From positions 247,195,502 through 247,259,501 of the forward strand of contig NC_081409.1 in the NCBI RefSeq assembly GCF_030272615.1: 64,000 nt of DNA, read 5' to 3'. The notes beneath the pieces were generated by a model, which had not been told where the DNA came from, did no database searches, and was given only the letters and a program-made list of their open reading frames with translations. How positions within the stretch are numbered: the first letter of the stretch is position 1; each line of letters starts with the position of its first letter. This document shows positions 21,701 through 34,790 of the stretch, one piece after another. This stretch comes from Cryptomeria japonica (Eukaryota; Streptophyta; Pinopsida; Cupressales; Cupressaceae). Both the position numbers and the translations under genes were made by a program.

Positions 21701-23640
21701 ACTTGGGTGATTTAGCTCCCAGCTAGCTAGACCCTAGTTTGGCTCCCTTAGCTGCTGTGGTAGCAGTGGACCCTACTCACCTGGATGGTGAGTTCGATTC
21801 CTCCCTTGCTGCAGCCACAACTCTCGCTCAACATCATCCTCCCATGGGTTTCCCTCTGGTCCATGGTGCGGTGGCTTCCTTTGGTAAGGATACTTCGGAT
21901 GATACCCCAACCATGGCCTCGCTTGCTGGTAAGTGTAACTTTTCTCATGCGGCGAGACTTGTGGCTTCCTCCAAGGGTGTTCATCCTCTCCCTTGTGTCA
22001 AGTCATCCCTTGTGGTTGTCTATGGGCAGGATGTTGTGGACACCATGTTGATATGTGGCGACTGATCAACAAAGTACTGTACACTTAGCATGTATCCTCG
22101 CCGGGGTCCGCGGCGGGTGTTCAAGGGCGGCAGCCCTCGAGGAAATGTTGTTTGGATGTTTTTGTTGATGAAAACCAACATTGTAATAAAACCCTAAAAA
22201 GGCCGACTTTGTTTGTTGCCCTAAAAACACATGTTATAAGTGGCTGGGATGCTTAAGGCATTGTAAGGTTGATGTTCTATTTTTGCTAGATAATAAGAAA
22301 GATTGGACGGCTGTGTATGGTGGACGTAACCCATTCTGGGTGAACCACGTTAAATCTTTGTGTTATCTGTGTCATGTTTTATTTCTTTATCTTTTGTATT
22401 TAAATCTGCATATAATTGTTAGTTCTTATTTGCTTTGGATCTGCTTGAAACCCTAACACACCATAGGGTTCTATCAATGCTGTGCCCTAGTGTGTAGATT
22501 CTCTAGGCTTTGGCCCTCCCTTCCGAACCTACATCGCTAGGTAAGTCAAAGTGACTCATGGAAACCCTTGGTTGCTTACAATATTGATCTATTCTTGTGT
22601 GCTAAAGGCTTTTTCATTGCCTCCTTTACTTCTTTGGTTGATCAGGATTTGATTCTGGGGAAGTTGTGGGCTTGGAGTGCTCACCCTCTCTCCATCAAGC
22701 CCTAGACCACTATGTTCAACCCCTTCACTGAACCTGTTAATGTGGCACCCTGTGTGGGTCCATATCTTGAACCTTTCCCTACACTTTTGGGAACAATCCT
22801 TCTATGAGGCCATTGGCAACTCCATAGGTCATTTCCTGATGGTGGACAATGACACTTCCTCAATGGGACACTCCACCTTCGCCTGTATTTTGGCAGACAT
22901 TGATATTACATCTCCTCTCCCTGTTGATGTGGTGCTCATGGTTGGTGATAAGCCTTGTACACAATCGCTGGACTTTGTGGGTATCCCCTTCCATTGCCGA
23001 AAGTGCTTCTCTATAGGACATTTGGGTTCGGACTTCTCTACTTCATGTCACAAGGGGGTCGTGATCTGGTGGACGGATGCTACACTTGATCATTTAACTA
23101 TTTATACTTCAGAGGAGCTTCTGAGGGGATTAAGTGAAGAGTCACCTACTATCCCTTCTAGAGTTCCTTTAGACTCTGAGACCACACAACCTTGTTCTAT
23201 GGCCCTCAACAACCTGCTACAACTTTTTTGCAACCTCTAAAAGCTACTCGTGTTGCAGTTGAGGAGGCCCTTGTTCATTCTTCTATGACTCCTGCGATGC
23301 CTGGTGTTGATCTTACTAGTGTACTTTTCATGGGGAACCCCCTCTAAATGATTCCCCCCTTGCTAGTCCCGAGGACAACATTCCATTGATAGTTGTTCGC
23401 CATAGGTAGAAGGGGAGGTCCCCCCCCTCCCGTAAACCCGCCCCCAATCAAAGTGTGGATGTTTCTACTCCTTGATTTGGGCCAGTTTTGTTTGTAGTTT
23501 TGCAGGGCCCTTTATTTATCTACCTAACCGGGTCAGTTTTTTTTGGTTGTGATAGTTTTTTACTATGTTAAAGGGTCAACGCCCTAGTCAACACTGATCT
23601 GTAATTAAAAACAACAAATACACTAAGGTTACCTATTTTT
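21700..23640 (+). pseudogene. LINE ORF1-like (DUF4283 / zinc knuckle) relic
   Basis: Before the inserted solo LTR the frame reads 'MASLAGKCNFSHAARLVASS' and 'KSSLVVVYGQDVVDT'. After it, 'CCALVCRFSRLWPSLPNLHR' and 'GFFIASFTSLVDQDLILGKL' (DUF4283), then 'LNLSLHFWEQSFYEAIGNSI', 'SMGHSTFACILADIDITSPL' and 'QSLDFVGIPFHCRKCFSIGH' (the Cys-His knuckle typical of plant L1-type LINE ORF1). Several frameshifts occur (near 22,700 and 23,240). The tail to about 23,640 looks like a LINE 3' end with a run of A. No ORF2 (endonuclease/RT) follows. Confidence 0.75.
22046..22458. mobile_element. Solo LTR (413 bp) inside the LINE ORF1
   Basis: Starts TGTTGATATGTGG and ends AAACCCTAACA. It is flanked by CACCA at 22,041-22,045 and CACCA at 22,459-22,463, a perfect 5-bp target duplication. 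Removing LTR plus one CACCA brings the ORF1 sequence together (VVDT then IGFYQCC). Contains a GC-rich block near 22,095-22,140. The parent family is not known to me. Confidence 0.85.
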
Positions 23641-24239
23641 CTATATAAGATAATAGAGTTTTATCTTGCATCAATTCTTGACATTCATCGTTATTTCTCA
23701 AACAAAATATCCAATCTCTTTATATTTGATTTCCTAAAATAAAAATATTTTATATAAGCACTTTATCATTCTCACTATCCATTCTCAAGGAAAAGTCCAT
23801 GATAATGGATGTTTGGATCAAAATAGTACATTATGAATGTCCTCTCAAAAATGTCCCAATTTTCCACCTTTATGAACATCACACAAATATTATGAATATG
23901 AAATGAACAATTCATTTTTATACTAAATATGTTTATATAAAACATTACAATTTTTTTTTTATAAATTATCAGAGTCTAACTTTTCTTATTTTATCTCTTT
24001 AACTTTCTCATTGTTTGGGGTATTGGAAGTTTCCAATCGAAACGACGTGCCGTCTGTGTGCATGTGAACAGCCATTAGATTCCACATTAAAAAATTCGAA
24101 ACTCTCACAGAAGGTGAACTTATCAGCTGGGCAATAGCAGTCGATAACAGAGCTGGCATGTGAGGCGCTCTGACGTTTATGTGTTGGGCTGCTAAAAAAA
24201 TAGGTATATTCTTAGAACTCTGAGCAGACACTTTAGTTC
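23641..24239. other. Intergenic, upstream of the UGT
   Basis: AT-rich to about 23,990, then more balanced composition close to the UGT promoter. No coding sequence supported. Confidence 0.5.
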
Positions 24240-24247
24240 TATTTATA
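24240..24247 (+). promoter_or_regulatory. TATA-like box of the UGT gene
   Basis: TATTTATA, 118 bp before the ATG, the best TATA-like word in the proximal upstream region. Transcription would be expected to start near 24,270-24,280. Confidence 0.5.
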
Positions 24248-24364
24248 GGCCTTTCCTGTAACCTTAGAAGCACAGAGTTCTTAAGATCTTCACCAAAATT
24301 TGAATCTCAAAGTTTTGTTGTGTGGGCTTTATCTTAAAGAAGTAGCCAAAGTATTTTCAGTGAA

Positions 24365-26415
24365 ATGGGAAGCTTAGGAGAGTTAGAGAAGAGCATGAAG
24401 AAGCCTCATGTAGTGGTGTTCCCTTGTGCAGTGCAGGGCCATATAAATCCATTAATGGAGTTTGCCAAGAGGCTTGTCTGCAGAAACCTCATGGTGACCT
24501 TTGTCACCACTGAGAAAGTTAAAGAGCGCATGGCACAAGCTCAGGATGGTGCTGCTTCTGCCAACTCAGCTTTGCAGAATATCAGGATTGAAACTATTTC
24601 AGATGGGCTTACTCCTGATCTCGACAGGAAGAAAAGTACAGATACGGAAATAGATCTGCTGAAAAAGTTTGGAAGTGTTTCATTTGAACATCTAATAGAG
24701 AGGCTCAATGCTCAAGGCCAGAGAGTCTCTTGCATAGTGTATGACTCTTTTCTGGATTGGGTTCCATTAATAGCAAAGAAATTTGTTATTCCTGTGGCAT
24801 TTTTTTGGACCCAGTCTTGTGCAGTTTATTCCATCTATTATCATTATAGAAAAAGAAGTGGTAAGTTGTCATGGCTTAATCTTTCATGTTCAAATAGATT
24901 TTGTTTTCCCAAATGATCCGGTTTTTCTCTTCTGACGATTGGTGTCTAGTGTTTTGTTTTTTCGCAATTTTAACTGCAGGACTGCTTTACAGTTAACAGA
25001 TGATTATTGTTTCTATGATTTACAAGTCTTTACTGATTGACTTGGCAGAGATGACCATGTTTTTTGTTTTTTTAAAAGCAGGACTGCCTTACAGCCTAAC
25101 AGCTTATTATTTGCTTTTACCACCACCTGTTTACATAGACCATCAAAGTTATAAATAGATTCAAATATTGAAGATTGTTTTTCCAGTATATCACTTTAAG
25201 AATGTATATAAACATACCTTTTTAGATCTCTTTTTCAAAAGGTGTTTAGAAAATTTGTTTCATATTGATAACACCACAAAGTGCCAATTGTTTACATGGG
25301 CAGTTGAAATTAAAGGATAGATTTAAATATTAGAGGTATTAATGTTTTTATTTATTTATTTTCAAATATATTTTTATTTAACATCCACATTTTTTTTTTG
25401 GTGTTTAGGGAATGAAGAAGATGAATCAGGGAATGATATGAATGTGAAAGTAATATCTGGACTTCCAGAACTACATCTATCAGATCTACCATCATTTCTA
25501 CAATCTTCAAATCCCTACCCATCTATTTTGAGGTTGGCACTGGATCAATTCAATATCATTTCTCAAGCGACATGGATATTAGGAAACTCTTTCACTGAAC
25601 TCGAAGTGGCAGAAATAAAATCCATGGAATCATTCATTCGAATTAGAACAGTGGGCCCTCTAGTTCCATCATCTTTTTTAGAGGGAAACAATCTTAAAGA
25701 CATAGATGTTGGTGCACATCTATGGAAAACGACAAATTGCATGAGTTGGCTCAATACGAAAGGGGAGTCAACTGTAATATATGTTTCCTTTGGGAGCTTA
25801 GCTGTCCTTTCTAAAGAGCAAATCCATGAAATAGCATTTGGACTTAAGGCTAGTGGTCATTCCTTCTTATGGGTAATACGTCCAAGTGATAGCGAAGAAG
25901 AAAATGACACTACAGAAAATTTGCCAGAAGGTTTCTTAGAGGAAACTAGTGGGAAAGGATTAGTGGTGTCTTGGTGTCCGCAAATGATGGTGCTTTCTCA
26001 TTCCTCTATAGCATTGTTTATGACCCATTGTGGATGGAATTCGATGCTAGAGAGCCTTAGTTTAGGGGTACCAATGCTAGCATTTCCTCAATGGAGTGAT
26101 CAACCAACTAATGCAAAATACATAGAGCAACATTGGAAGATAGGTATAAAATTGAATAAGAGAGAGAATGGTTTGGTTGGGAGGAAAGAAGTGTGTAAAT
26201 TAATCAAGGAAGTTATGGAAACCAAACAAGGAGTTAAACTAAGAAAAAATGCTTTGTGGTGGAAGACATTAGCTATGAAATCCATGAAGAATGGTGGATC
26301 TTCAGAGAAAAATATTGAGGCTTTTGTTGAGGAAGTTAGAAATAGTGCATCACTAATGCCTTTCACATCATATGATATAGACAATATTAGTTTGAATCTA
26401 CTATCAAGTGTTTAA
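24365..26415 (+). CDS. UDP-glycosyltransferase, UGT74-like (group L), two exons
   Basis: Exon 1 is 24,365-24,860 and exon 2 is 25,409-26,415, with a GT-AG intron in phase 1 (joined 1,503 nt, 500 residues). The first ATG is used, followed by 'KPHVVVFPCAVQGHINPLME', which contains the catalytic His at residue 26; the partner Asp is at about residue 127 ('VYDSFLDW'). 'AFFWTQSCAVYSIYYHYR' and 'WLNTKGESTVIYVSFGSLA' are typical of UGT74-type enzymes. The 44-residue PSPG box spans residues 354-397, from WCPQ through 'THCGWNSMLESLSLGVPM' to WSDQ, complete with Gln last, which favours UDP-glucose. The enzyme would move a sugar from the UDP donor to a small-molecule acceptor in the cytosol; the acceptor cannot be read from sequence. 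No stop or frameshift is seen. Its nearest relative here is the pseudogene at 15.8-20.6 kb in opposite orientation. Confidence 0.9.
24861..25408 (+). other. UGT intron (548 bp)
   Basis: Donor GTAAGT at 24,861, acceptor after a T-rich tract ending TTTAG at 25,408. Splices G to GG, making Gly 166. AT-rich. Confidence 0.85.
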
Positions 26416-26607
26416 TTAAGTTCATTTTTTATTTAAAGAATGTTTAGAGTTTGTGTTGTGATCTATAAACCTAACAATTTCTTTTAGAAATTATTTTTGT
26501 GTTAAGAAAAGCATCAAATACATATGTTTTGTAAGTTGTTCTTTTCTCAAAGTTAGTTTATCCCACATACTTGAGAGGTATTAAATCTACTGAGTAGAAT
26601 TTGTGTA

Positions 26608-26613
26608 AATAAA
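26608..26613 (+). terminator. Likely polyadenylation signal of the UGT
   Basis: AATAAA about 195 bp after the stop codon; another AATAAA-like word lies near 26,727. Confidence 0.4.
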
Positions 26614-26619
26614 TGCTTT

Positions 26620-27772
26620 TGATAGTACAATGGACATCCCTAAATTATATTGTATTGAAAATTGATCAAATGAAGTTGGCCACATAAAGAGACTTGGAAT
26701 ATTTTGTAGTATAAATTTATCAAATCAATAAAAGGTAAAATTACAAAGTTGTGTTACACTTTTATAAAGGAAACATTGAATGTTGCTCCAACTTTTTAAA
26801 TTGAATCACTAAAAAGTAACATATATGTTTTCAGAATCACTAAAAAGTAATATATATTTTTTGATTTTTCAAATGATGTAAACTAATAATATCACATGGG
26901 ATGCCACTTTTTATATATATATTTTTTTCTTTTAATTTTTTTTGTATTAATAACTTGAAATTTTGGTACATGGATTTATTTTTCTCAAAAATGATAAATA
27001 TATATTTTAAATAAGTATTAAAATGTGCATGCATTGAAAACACAACTATTTCAATAAGATGTCATAGTTTCTCTTAGATATTTATCTAAAATAGAAAATT
27101 AATTATGCCATCTTGACAAAGAATATTTTATCTAGTGAATTATATTTTTTTCAAATTTTAGTATTTTTCTTCAGTTGATAGCCAACTTTATAATTTGGCA
27201 ATGATAACCTACTTTTTGTAAAATTAAAAATAATATATAAATAACGATTAAACTATTAAAAAATATATTATTGAAAACAAAACTTATTGATCTAAAAAAT
27301 GGTTCTATTTTTAATATGAAAAAAAATATTTACATGAGTAGGAGTTGTTGAAACACCTAGTTTTTAATTTTTTTTTTTTTTGACTAATTGGACTCAAAGT
27401 GGTGTCACTTTAGTGATAATTTTACTTGAAAACATTGTGGATATATTTAAGTAAGCTAGAATGAATCTAGCTTGATCATATGTTTGACCAAAGATGACTT
27501 TTAGTTAGAAATATTTGAATTCACTTGTATGGTTAAGTTGCATGAGAGTGTGACATAACTTGTACTTTACAATATTATTTCATATTTTAATTTATCTTTT
27601 ATTTTTATATTATGTGAATATAGTTTTGATCAAATTAGCATGCGAAGGGCGTAAACCCATTACATAGCTACCATAAAGGCAAACATGAATCTTAGCGGGA
27701 GTGAGATTGATAAAAAAAATAGAAAGGTCTTAGAACAAAATAATAGAAAAGAAAAAGACCAACAAAGAACCA
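26620..27772. other. AT-rich intergenic
   Basis: Strongly AT-rich with poly-T and TATATA runs. No gene seen. Confidence 0.6.
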
Positions 27773-28980
27773 AGTAATAACTAATTATCATTAAGGTACT
27801 TCAGTCCCTTAGCAGCCTTCCATTCTTTTTGTAGGATATCCAATTGCTCTTTAAAGGAGACACCCTTAGACCCTAGATTGTTATCATCCTCTTTAACCTA
27901 AGTGGGAGAGTTGGGAAACTCAATTAGATGCTTTGGTCTTTTTTAACTTGTTGCAAAAGGCTACATTGAACCGCAACACTCCATCATGCCTCCTCTATTT
28001 CTTTTCCTTTCTATGTTCCAGCTCTTATTGACGAACTTGTGTGATGAGGGTTGTATTCTTAACAATGTCCCTATAGTAATTCGTAGGCTCTCACATGTTC
28101 CTCATTAGAATCTCCTAATTTTCTTTTCAATTTGCAACCGAGCGATTTCCAGCTAATGGTTCTTTACCCCTTTTTTAATATTCTAGATCTCCTTTTTAAT
28201 CACCCTCTATATATTGAAGTTCTTTGCCATAATATTTGTTTGTTCTGATGCCTTACAATGGAGATCTTCCTCATGCCAGTCCTAGACTTTCTTAAAAACC
28301 AACTTCTCTAAGGTCTAGATTTTTCTCTTGGCTTAATGAAATTTGGTCATCTACCACTTTGAGAGTTCCATATGCATATTAAAGGCCTTACAAATATCAT
28401 CAATCTTTTATTGGATCTTGACACACAAAATGCATTGTGACTGGGTGGGTTTAAAAATGAGCACCTCCTCTAGCTCTATAGTATCCTCTTTGAGAAGGGA
28501 AATATGATAGGGTTCCTAGAGGTCATTAGTGTTAAGGAAAATGGAGCACAAAGTGGAGTTAGTCTCATAGCTTGAGGATTGAACACTATGTTTCATATTC
28601 AGTGCAAAGGAGTTCTCTAGAGTTTTAGAGAAGCACCCCAGACATTTAGAAAAACACGCTCTTTTATCTTTTGAAGACTCATGGTAAATATCAAATATCA
28701 TTGCCGGGGAGGAGTTAGAAGCCCAGAAGGAAGGGTTCAAATTAGACTCGAGGGTTAGAGTAGTCGAAGATGAAGCAATACTAGGGGTAGGTTGTTTACA
28801 AGTGACATGTTGGATAAGGATGGAAGGGTTGGCAACCCTCTATTTTTAGTTAAATGTAGGGATAAGGGCCAAATTACATTGAAAAACACAAAGGATCAAC
28901 CCCTAATGAAGAGGGGATTTTTTAGAGCCATTAGTCTAAATACCACAAATTCCTCCAAAGATGTAAAAATCTAGAAAGGA
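27773..28980 (-). pseudogene. Decayed coiled-coil ORF of unknown family
   Basis: A single minus-strand frame can be followed from about 28,800 to 27,773 through some fourteen stops (nine TAG, four TAA, one TGA, most where Gln fits a Lys/Glu/Gln-rich helix). Readable pieces include 'LLKEDTIELEEVLIFKPTQS', 'KIDDICKAFNMHMELSKW', 'LEKLVFKKV', 'DWHEEDLHCKASEQTNIMAK' and 'EQLDILQKEWKAAKGLKYLN'. The composition is that of a coiled coil. I do not recognise the family; a retroelement accessory ORF is possible. No partner domains lie next to it. Confidence 0.5.
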
Positions 28981-31900
28981 AAATTGATCTTCATCTAGAA
29001 ACAAAAATGATTAAGCATTGGGAATAAAAAGGCACAAAACATTTAATACTAGACTTCCAAAGTAATATACGTCATTAATTTTTTTTCAACCCTTGGACAA
29101 GTAATAGGAAGGTTTGCATGCTTGTCCCTAGTAAAGAAATGCCATTAATACTAGACTTTAGTGCATAAGAAACTAGATGCCAAATGTCCCTAGAAAAGAA
29201 ATGTCAATAATAAAAGGGGATGATTTTGTTAAAAAAAAATTAACTCCAATAATGAACCACTATATGAAATACAAATTTCACTTAGAGGGGCTTTGAATGG
29301 TCAAATTCCATCAATATATGAGCATAGGTGGTGTGACAAAAAAATATAATTTCCTTTTTCACTTTGATATAACAAACAATAGTGTTCCTAACACTAATAT
29401 AGTAGGGGTTTATCATAAATAAAAAAATATTAGGGACGTATGAGAACAAAGAAACTAGTCGAACTACAAATTACACAATTGCAAAAATTAAAATTCAAGA
29501 ATAAACTATGAATGCTTAATTAACCTAGGAATAGGTATTAATATGCGCTTATATAACTTAGGAATAGATACAAATATATATCTAACACACTACAACCTAA
29601 AATTGTAGTTGCTATCTAAAATTGTGGTATGTCTTAGGGATGAGATTTTCACACCCAAGAATTATCATAACATCTAATCATCTAGAAAACTTATCTAGAG
29701 AAATATTCTAGTCATAATAATCTACACTAACAGGTCCCCACTATAGCTAGATAAATAGAGAGAGTCCCCATTAATTGTGGCTAGATAAATAGAGAGTTTT
29801 GGATCTTGACAAGTGGGCTTGATCAAATACCCAAGAAAAGACCCATTGGGAAGAGAACTCCTAATCATTTCTTCAAACTTAAAAAGAGGAAGTTGTAAAG
29901 TTGCCAATGAAAAACTACAAATGAATCCACTTCTAATCAACTATATTGGATTGAATTGATAGACACCTAGTCTCTAGATACAAAAGTTAATTGTTTGAAG
30001 ACAAGAAGATTATTATTACATAGATGCGCTTCAAATGAAATAGTTGCATAGATACAATGCCCCAATTTTCCTCATTACATGCTACTTTATCATGTGATTT
30101 ATTACTCACAATTTTTAAAAGGAACTTAAATGAGAAAAGAAAAAGAAGGCATGAAAAAATAAGGGATATGCATGCATCTACGAATTTAGATCTACCTCCA
30201 TAGTGGATGGATCAATGTGACCTTCAGCCTACAATGAGAGAAAAGATTTCTACCTTCACAAGAAATATAAACTGATTGTAACTTTTATAGATAAAATCAC
30301 CAAACACTTCCCTAATCATAGAAATCTCCCAACCCCCACCCCTCCTGAAAAAAAAATTAAAAAAAGGAACAACCAACAAGAATGCTTAGTCTTTGCATTT
30401 TTTAGTGGAAGATTGCAACATCTCTCTCTCCTTATTGACTTGACAATGGAAAGCCACATTTTACCTCCTGAAAGCCATTTGAACATCATAATGAAGAAAT
30501 GCCTAGCACAGGTTTGTCTTGCTACTTCAGAGCTTGCAAATTCGGTGCATAATGCTGAAATATTCACTAAAAAAAAGGTGATTCGACCTCGACAAATATA
30601 ACAGATGCCTTGCAAAGACAACAACGCTTCCCTAGCACAAATCACCTTCAACTGAGTCACTTCTTTATGAGCACAACAAAGCAGCAACCGAAATCCACGA
30701 TCCTTTTAGATCCATAATCTTAATACTCACTTCTAATTGCACTCCAAATTAACATGAAATAAATTTGTACAAAATAAAATAAATTATGATTGGGAGTTTT
30801 CATATTTGATTTTTAATTATAGATCCTACACAATCTAATGGGTTTGCACTTTCACATTTAATTACATTTCTAATTAGTTACATTTATGAAAATTATGTGT
30901 TAAAATGTGGCTTATCTAACTTATATTGGTTACACTAATTCATTCCATCTTAATGTATTGCATAATGATGTTTTCAAAGATGTTTCCAATATTTACTTCA
31001 TTTCTAGAGGCTTTTATATACATTTCATCAAAGAAATTTATGACGTCTAGATGGATTAAAAAGATGTAGTGATTAAAAAAATTCAGACTTAAATATTACA
31101 AAAGATGATAACAGTTTTGTAGGATTATGTCACTATTTCTTTCGTGTGAAGATAGAGAAAATGGGGGATAACAAAAAACCCTTTTTGATAGTTTAAGAAG
31201 AATACACAAATTAGACATCTTTAATAATTCAAAATAAAATGAGAAACAAAGAGCTTTCATAAAAGCAAGTTGCGTTGATTATAAAGAGATCTTTGAATCT
31301 ACAATGTGCTTTAAAGATGACGTGGAGACAAATGAATGTTTATAACAACAATTATTAGTAAGATAAAAAAGAAAATATCTTAGCTTTTAAGAATAAGAAT
31401 AATTTTTGGGGAAGGTTTAGTGAGTATTCTTTGGTTATATTTTCTTAGTTTAAGTGAGGTGACTACACCCATTATGATGGTAATAAGCCTCGACAAAAAT
31501 GGTGGGATTCAGTGCTATATTTTTTTTTAACATTATTCTTGGCATTTGGTGTAGCTTTTACAAGTTACATATGGATTCTAAAATCAAGGGAAGAATTTGG
31601 ACACACTCTATTCTACAAACTATTAATTATATTAAAATATATTGATTTATTACTATTGTTTCTTTGGGACTAGTCGATATTGTTTCTAATGTTTGATATA
31701 TATTATTTAAACAATATAGTGAAAAATATTTCATGCTATAAAGATTCTCAAGAGGCCTAAATTATAATATTGTAAGAGGCCTAAATTATAATATTGTTTT
31801 GAAGGTGTTCATTATATGTTAAAACACACTATTGCCACTTAGAACTAGTTGAAAATTTACAAGAAAACACTAATTTTTATGAAACATGCTATTCATGTTG

Positions 31901-33700
31901 TAAATGTCAATCCACAAAGAAATTTTGAATCTTTAATTAATAGAAAGTGTAATTCCCCAATTCACACTTCTACGACACTAACTAGCAAAGAACTTTAAAA
32001 AAAACAAAACATGTTGCTTGAGCATAAAAATATACACTTAATTTGTTTAGATTAGCCACAATTAGAATGCATTATACAAACTTCTAGAAGTGAATCCAAA
32101 TTAGCACAAATAGTAATATCTATCATATAATAATGAAATTGTATGTAATGTATAGAGAAACCTTTCATATATAGGCAAGGTGGTAGAGATAGGATGGTAG
32201 GAAACAACAACTGGGTACCCCCACTAAGATGGACCTCAAGTGAGGAATCAGGTTTCAACCACGCAAGGTGATATAAAAATCTAAAATTACCAAAGCGGAG
32301 ACTTAAGAAATGTGAATATGACTCTCTCTAGGTACACTAGAAGATAAATGGTATGAGAAAGTCACTATTTACACCAACACACATATCATGTGAAGCACAA
32401 ATACATAAGGGCACTAACCACATGAACAACTTCACCATTTCTAAAAGAAAGGTGGCACCAATAGAAGACTTGCCAACCATGGGATGAAACCACCATAATG
32501 AACTTCCAAGTGGGGAATATGACATGCAAATGATGAATGGATAGTAACCAATTTTTTTTCTCTCACATCCCAACACACAAGAAGGATGAGAGAATCATCA
32601 ACCTCAAATCCACACCAAGACACCCTTAGAAAATTGAACAATACAATGAAATCTTGTATGAACAATGGAATGGCTAGGATGAGTGTAACAACCACCTCCA
32701 ATCCACTCAATACCCAATTTAAGTTAACAATTCTCAATATCAAATCATCAAAAGATTAAAATTCTTTAACATTTTAAATATTAAAATATTAACATTTAAA
32801 ATTTAAAAATTTATATTTCAATTTTGATAGGACAAAACTTCTAATTAATTAAATAGTAAAATAAAGGTTAACAATTAATCAAAAATTTTAAATTTTAAAT
32901 AATAACTTTAAATGCTTTCAATTTCAAACTTCAAACTTCATAAATAATATTGATAATTATAAATTTATAATGATGAAATTAAAAAAAAATAATGTCCAAA
33001 ACTTGAATTGTCTCTACAATCCATGTGGCCATGCAAAATTAAACATGTTGCCACCATGGAAACACATTTTATAATTGCAATCCTATTACAAATGCAATGT
33101 CACTGAAAATGTAAAAAACAACACATAATAAGATGAAGCAGAAATACTACAAGTTATGATCAAATTTGAATGAAAAACTAATTACAATGTGGAAAAAATG
33201 AAGCAAATATGACAAGGCATAATAAATGGCGATGCACCAACAATTTGAAAATAAAATAACAAATGACAAGTGACCAATGCTATTTTCCAAAGATAAATAT
33301 TCAAACACAATGTGATTAGATAAACAGGGTCAAGAAGGATGCAAAAATATAATGCAACTCAGAAGAATAAAAAAAGGAAGACTTGCCAATTCAACAAGAA
33401 GTTGCGGTGTGTATTGAAGGGTCACAACAAGACAATGGTATCCATGATGATTGTTCCACACAAATCTCTTTGTTAGCACCTGAAATGATCTAAGAGAAAT
33501 GGCTCTAGTCAACCACCCATAGTTGAATTTTCAGCAAACTAGACTCAAAGTTATACAATCCTAGTAACATTTTAGCTAGTCCACACCACAAAGAAAAATT
33601 ATCCAAAACCCTTCATGTGATAGAGATTGGTATGCTATGATTAGTAGATAAAATATTGTGGCAATCAAAGCAATATAGTCACAAACATTGATATACTGTG
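28981..33700. other. Long AT-rich stretch without recognised genes
   Basis: Nothing convincing on either strand. Small features only: a 23-bp tandem duplication (agaggcctaaattataatat...) at about 31,751-31,796, and A/T homopolymer runs. Confidence 0.6.
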
Positions 33701-34457
33701 GTAGGTAGAAATAATACCATGGTGAACATTGATTTATTGTACCTCTTGTACAATTTTTTTTGAACAAAATATAGACACAAACAAGTACTAGATGAAAAAT
33801 GACAAAGAGTGGAAGAAACTAAGGGATTTTAAATAATCAATAATTGAAGTTGTACCTTGGAGACACATTTTAGATGCCACATTCTCATATTTTCATGCTT
33901 GCTAGCTTCTTCTTGAGTTTTTGATCATCATTGGACTTGTCATATTAGCTTGTTCTAGTTTAGGCACAACTACATATCATCCCCTTGAGAGAGGCATGCC
34001 ACATCATTCGACAAGAACCTTTTCCTAAAACAAGACTCAGGTCATGGTTTTTTTTTAACTCACCGACATTGAATTTTATCTTGTTGTCTCACTTTGTAGG
34101 TAGAAAAAATACCATGGTGAACATAGATTTATTTTAACCATTACATAAATATATCAAAAAAAAATTCTAATTGCCACAAGGAATTCATCACTAAGAAACA
34201 AGAGTTTTGAACAAAACAAAGACACAAATAAGTACTAGACGAAAAAATGACAAAGAAAGGAAGCAACTAAAAACTTATAAATGATCATAAGTGAAACCTT
34301 AACTTGGAGACACATTTAAGATGCCACATTATCATATTTTCATGCTTTCTAGCTTATTCTTGCATTTTTTATAATCATTAGAGTTTTCATAATAGATTGT
34401 TCTATTTTGGGCGCTTATATATCATCCCCTTGGAAGAGGCATGCAAAATTATTTGAC
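33700..34457. repeat. Diverged tandem duplication (about 380-bp unit)
   Basis: The segment from about 33,715 to 34,065 is repeated at about 34,105-34,470. Shared landmarks are 'ggtgaacat.gatttatt', 'ttggagacacattt.agatgc', 'catattttcatgct' and 'atcatccccttg'. The start of another copy continues after the Penelope-like element (36,991-37,060). Confidence 0.7.
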
Positions 34458-34469
34458 AAGCATATTTTC
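34458..34469. repeat. Target-site duplication of the Penelope-like element, left
   Basis: aagcatattttc, identical to 36,979-36,990. Confidence 0.8.
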
Positions 34470-34506
34470 TTAAAGCTATGAGATTTCCACAATCCATTTT
34501 GTATTC

Positions 34507-34790
34507 TAATGTATTTTTCTGGATTCGATTGTGTGTATTTTTTTCCCATCAACATTTCGAATCACACTCCGTGATTCATCATTAGGATGAAAAGAATTCC
34601 AAAGACATGAAAGATGTTGAGTTGCAGATTTGAGACAAAATATAAAGAGGAGTGGGGTGGGGGAGGGCACGAGGAACAAGGAGAAAGGAAAAGAAAAAAG
34701 ATAACCATCCAAAGAAAAGAAAAAGGAAAGCTAAGCAACACAAACAAAACCACTAAAAAACCAAAAAGGAATAAAAGAAAAAAGTCAATA
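34507..34790. repeat. Inverted terminal repeat of the Penelope-like element, left arm
   Basis: Begins ctaatgtatttttctggatt and pairs with the reverse complement of 36,690-36,976. Both arms include a GTGGGGGAGGGC-type purine stretch. Confidence 0.85.
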
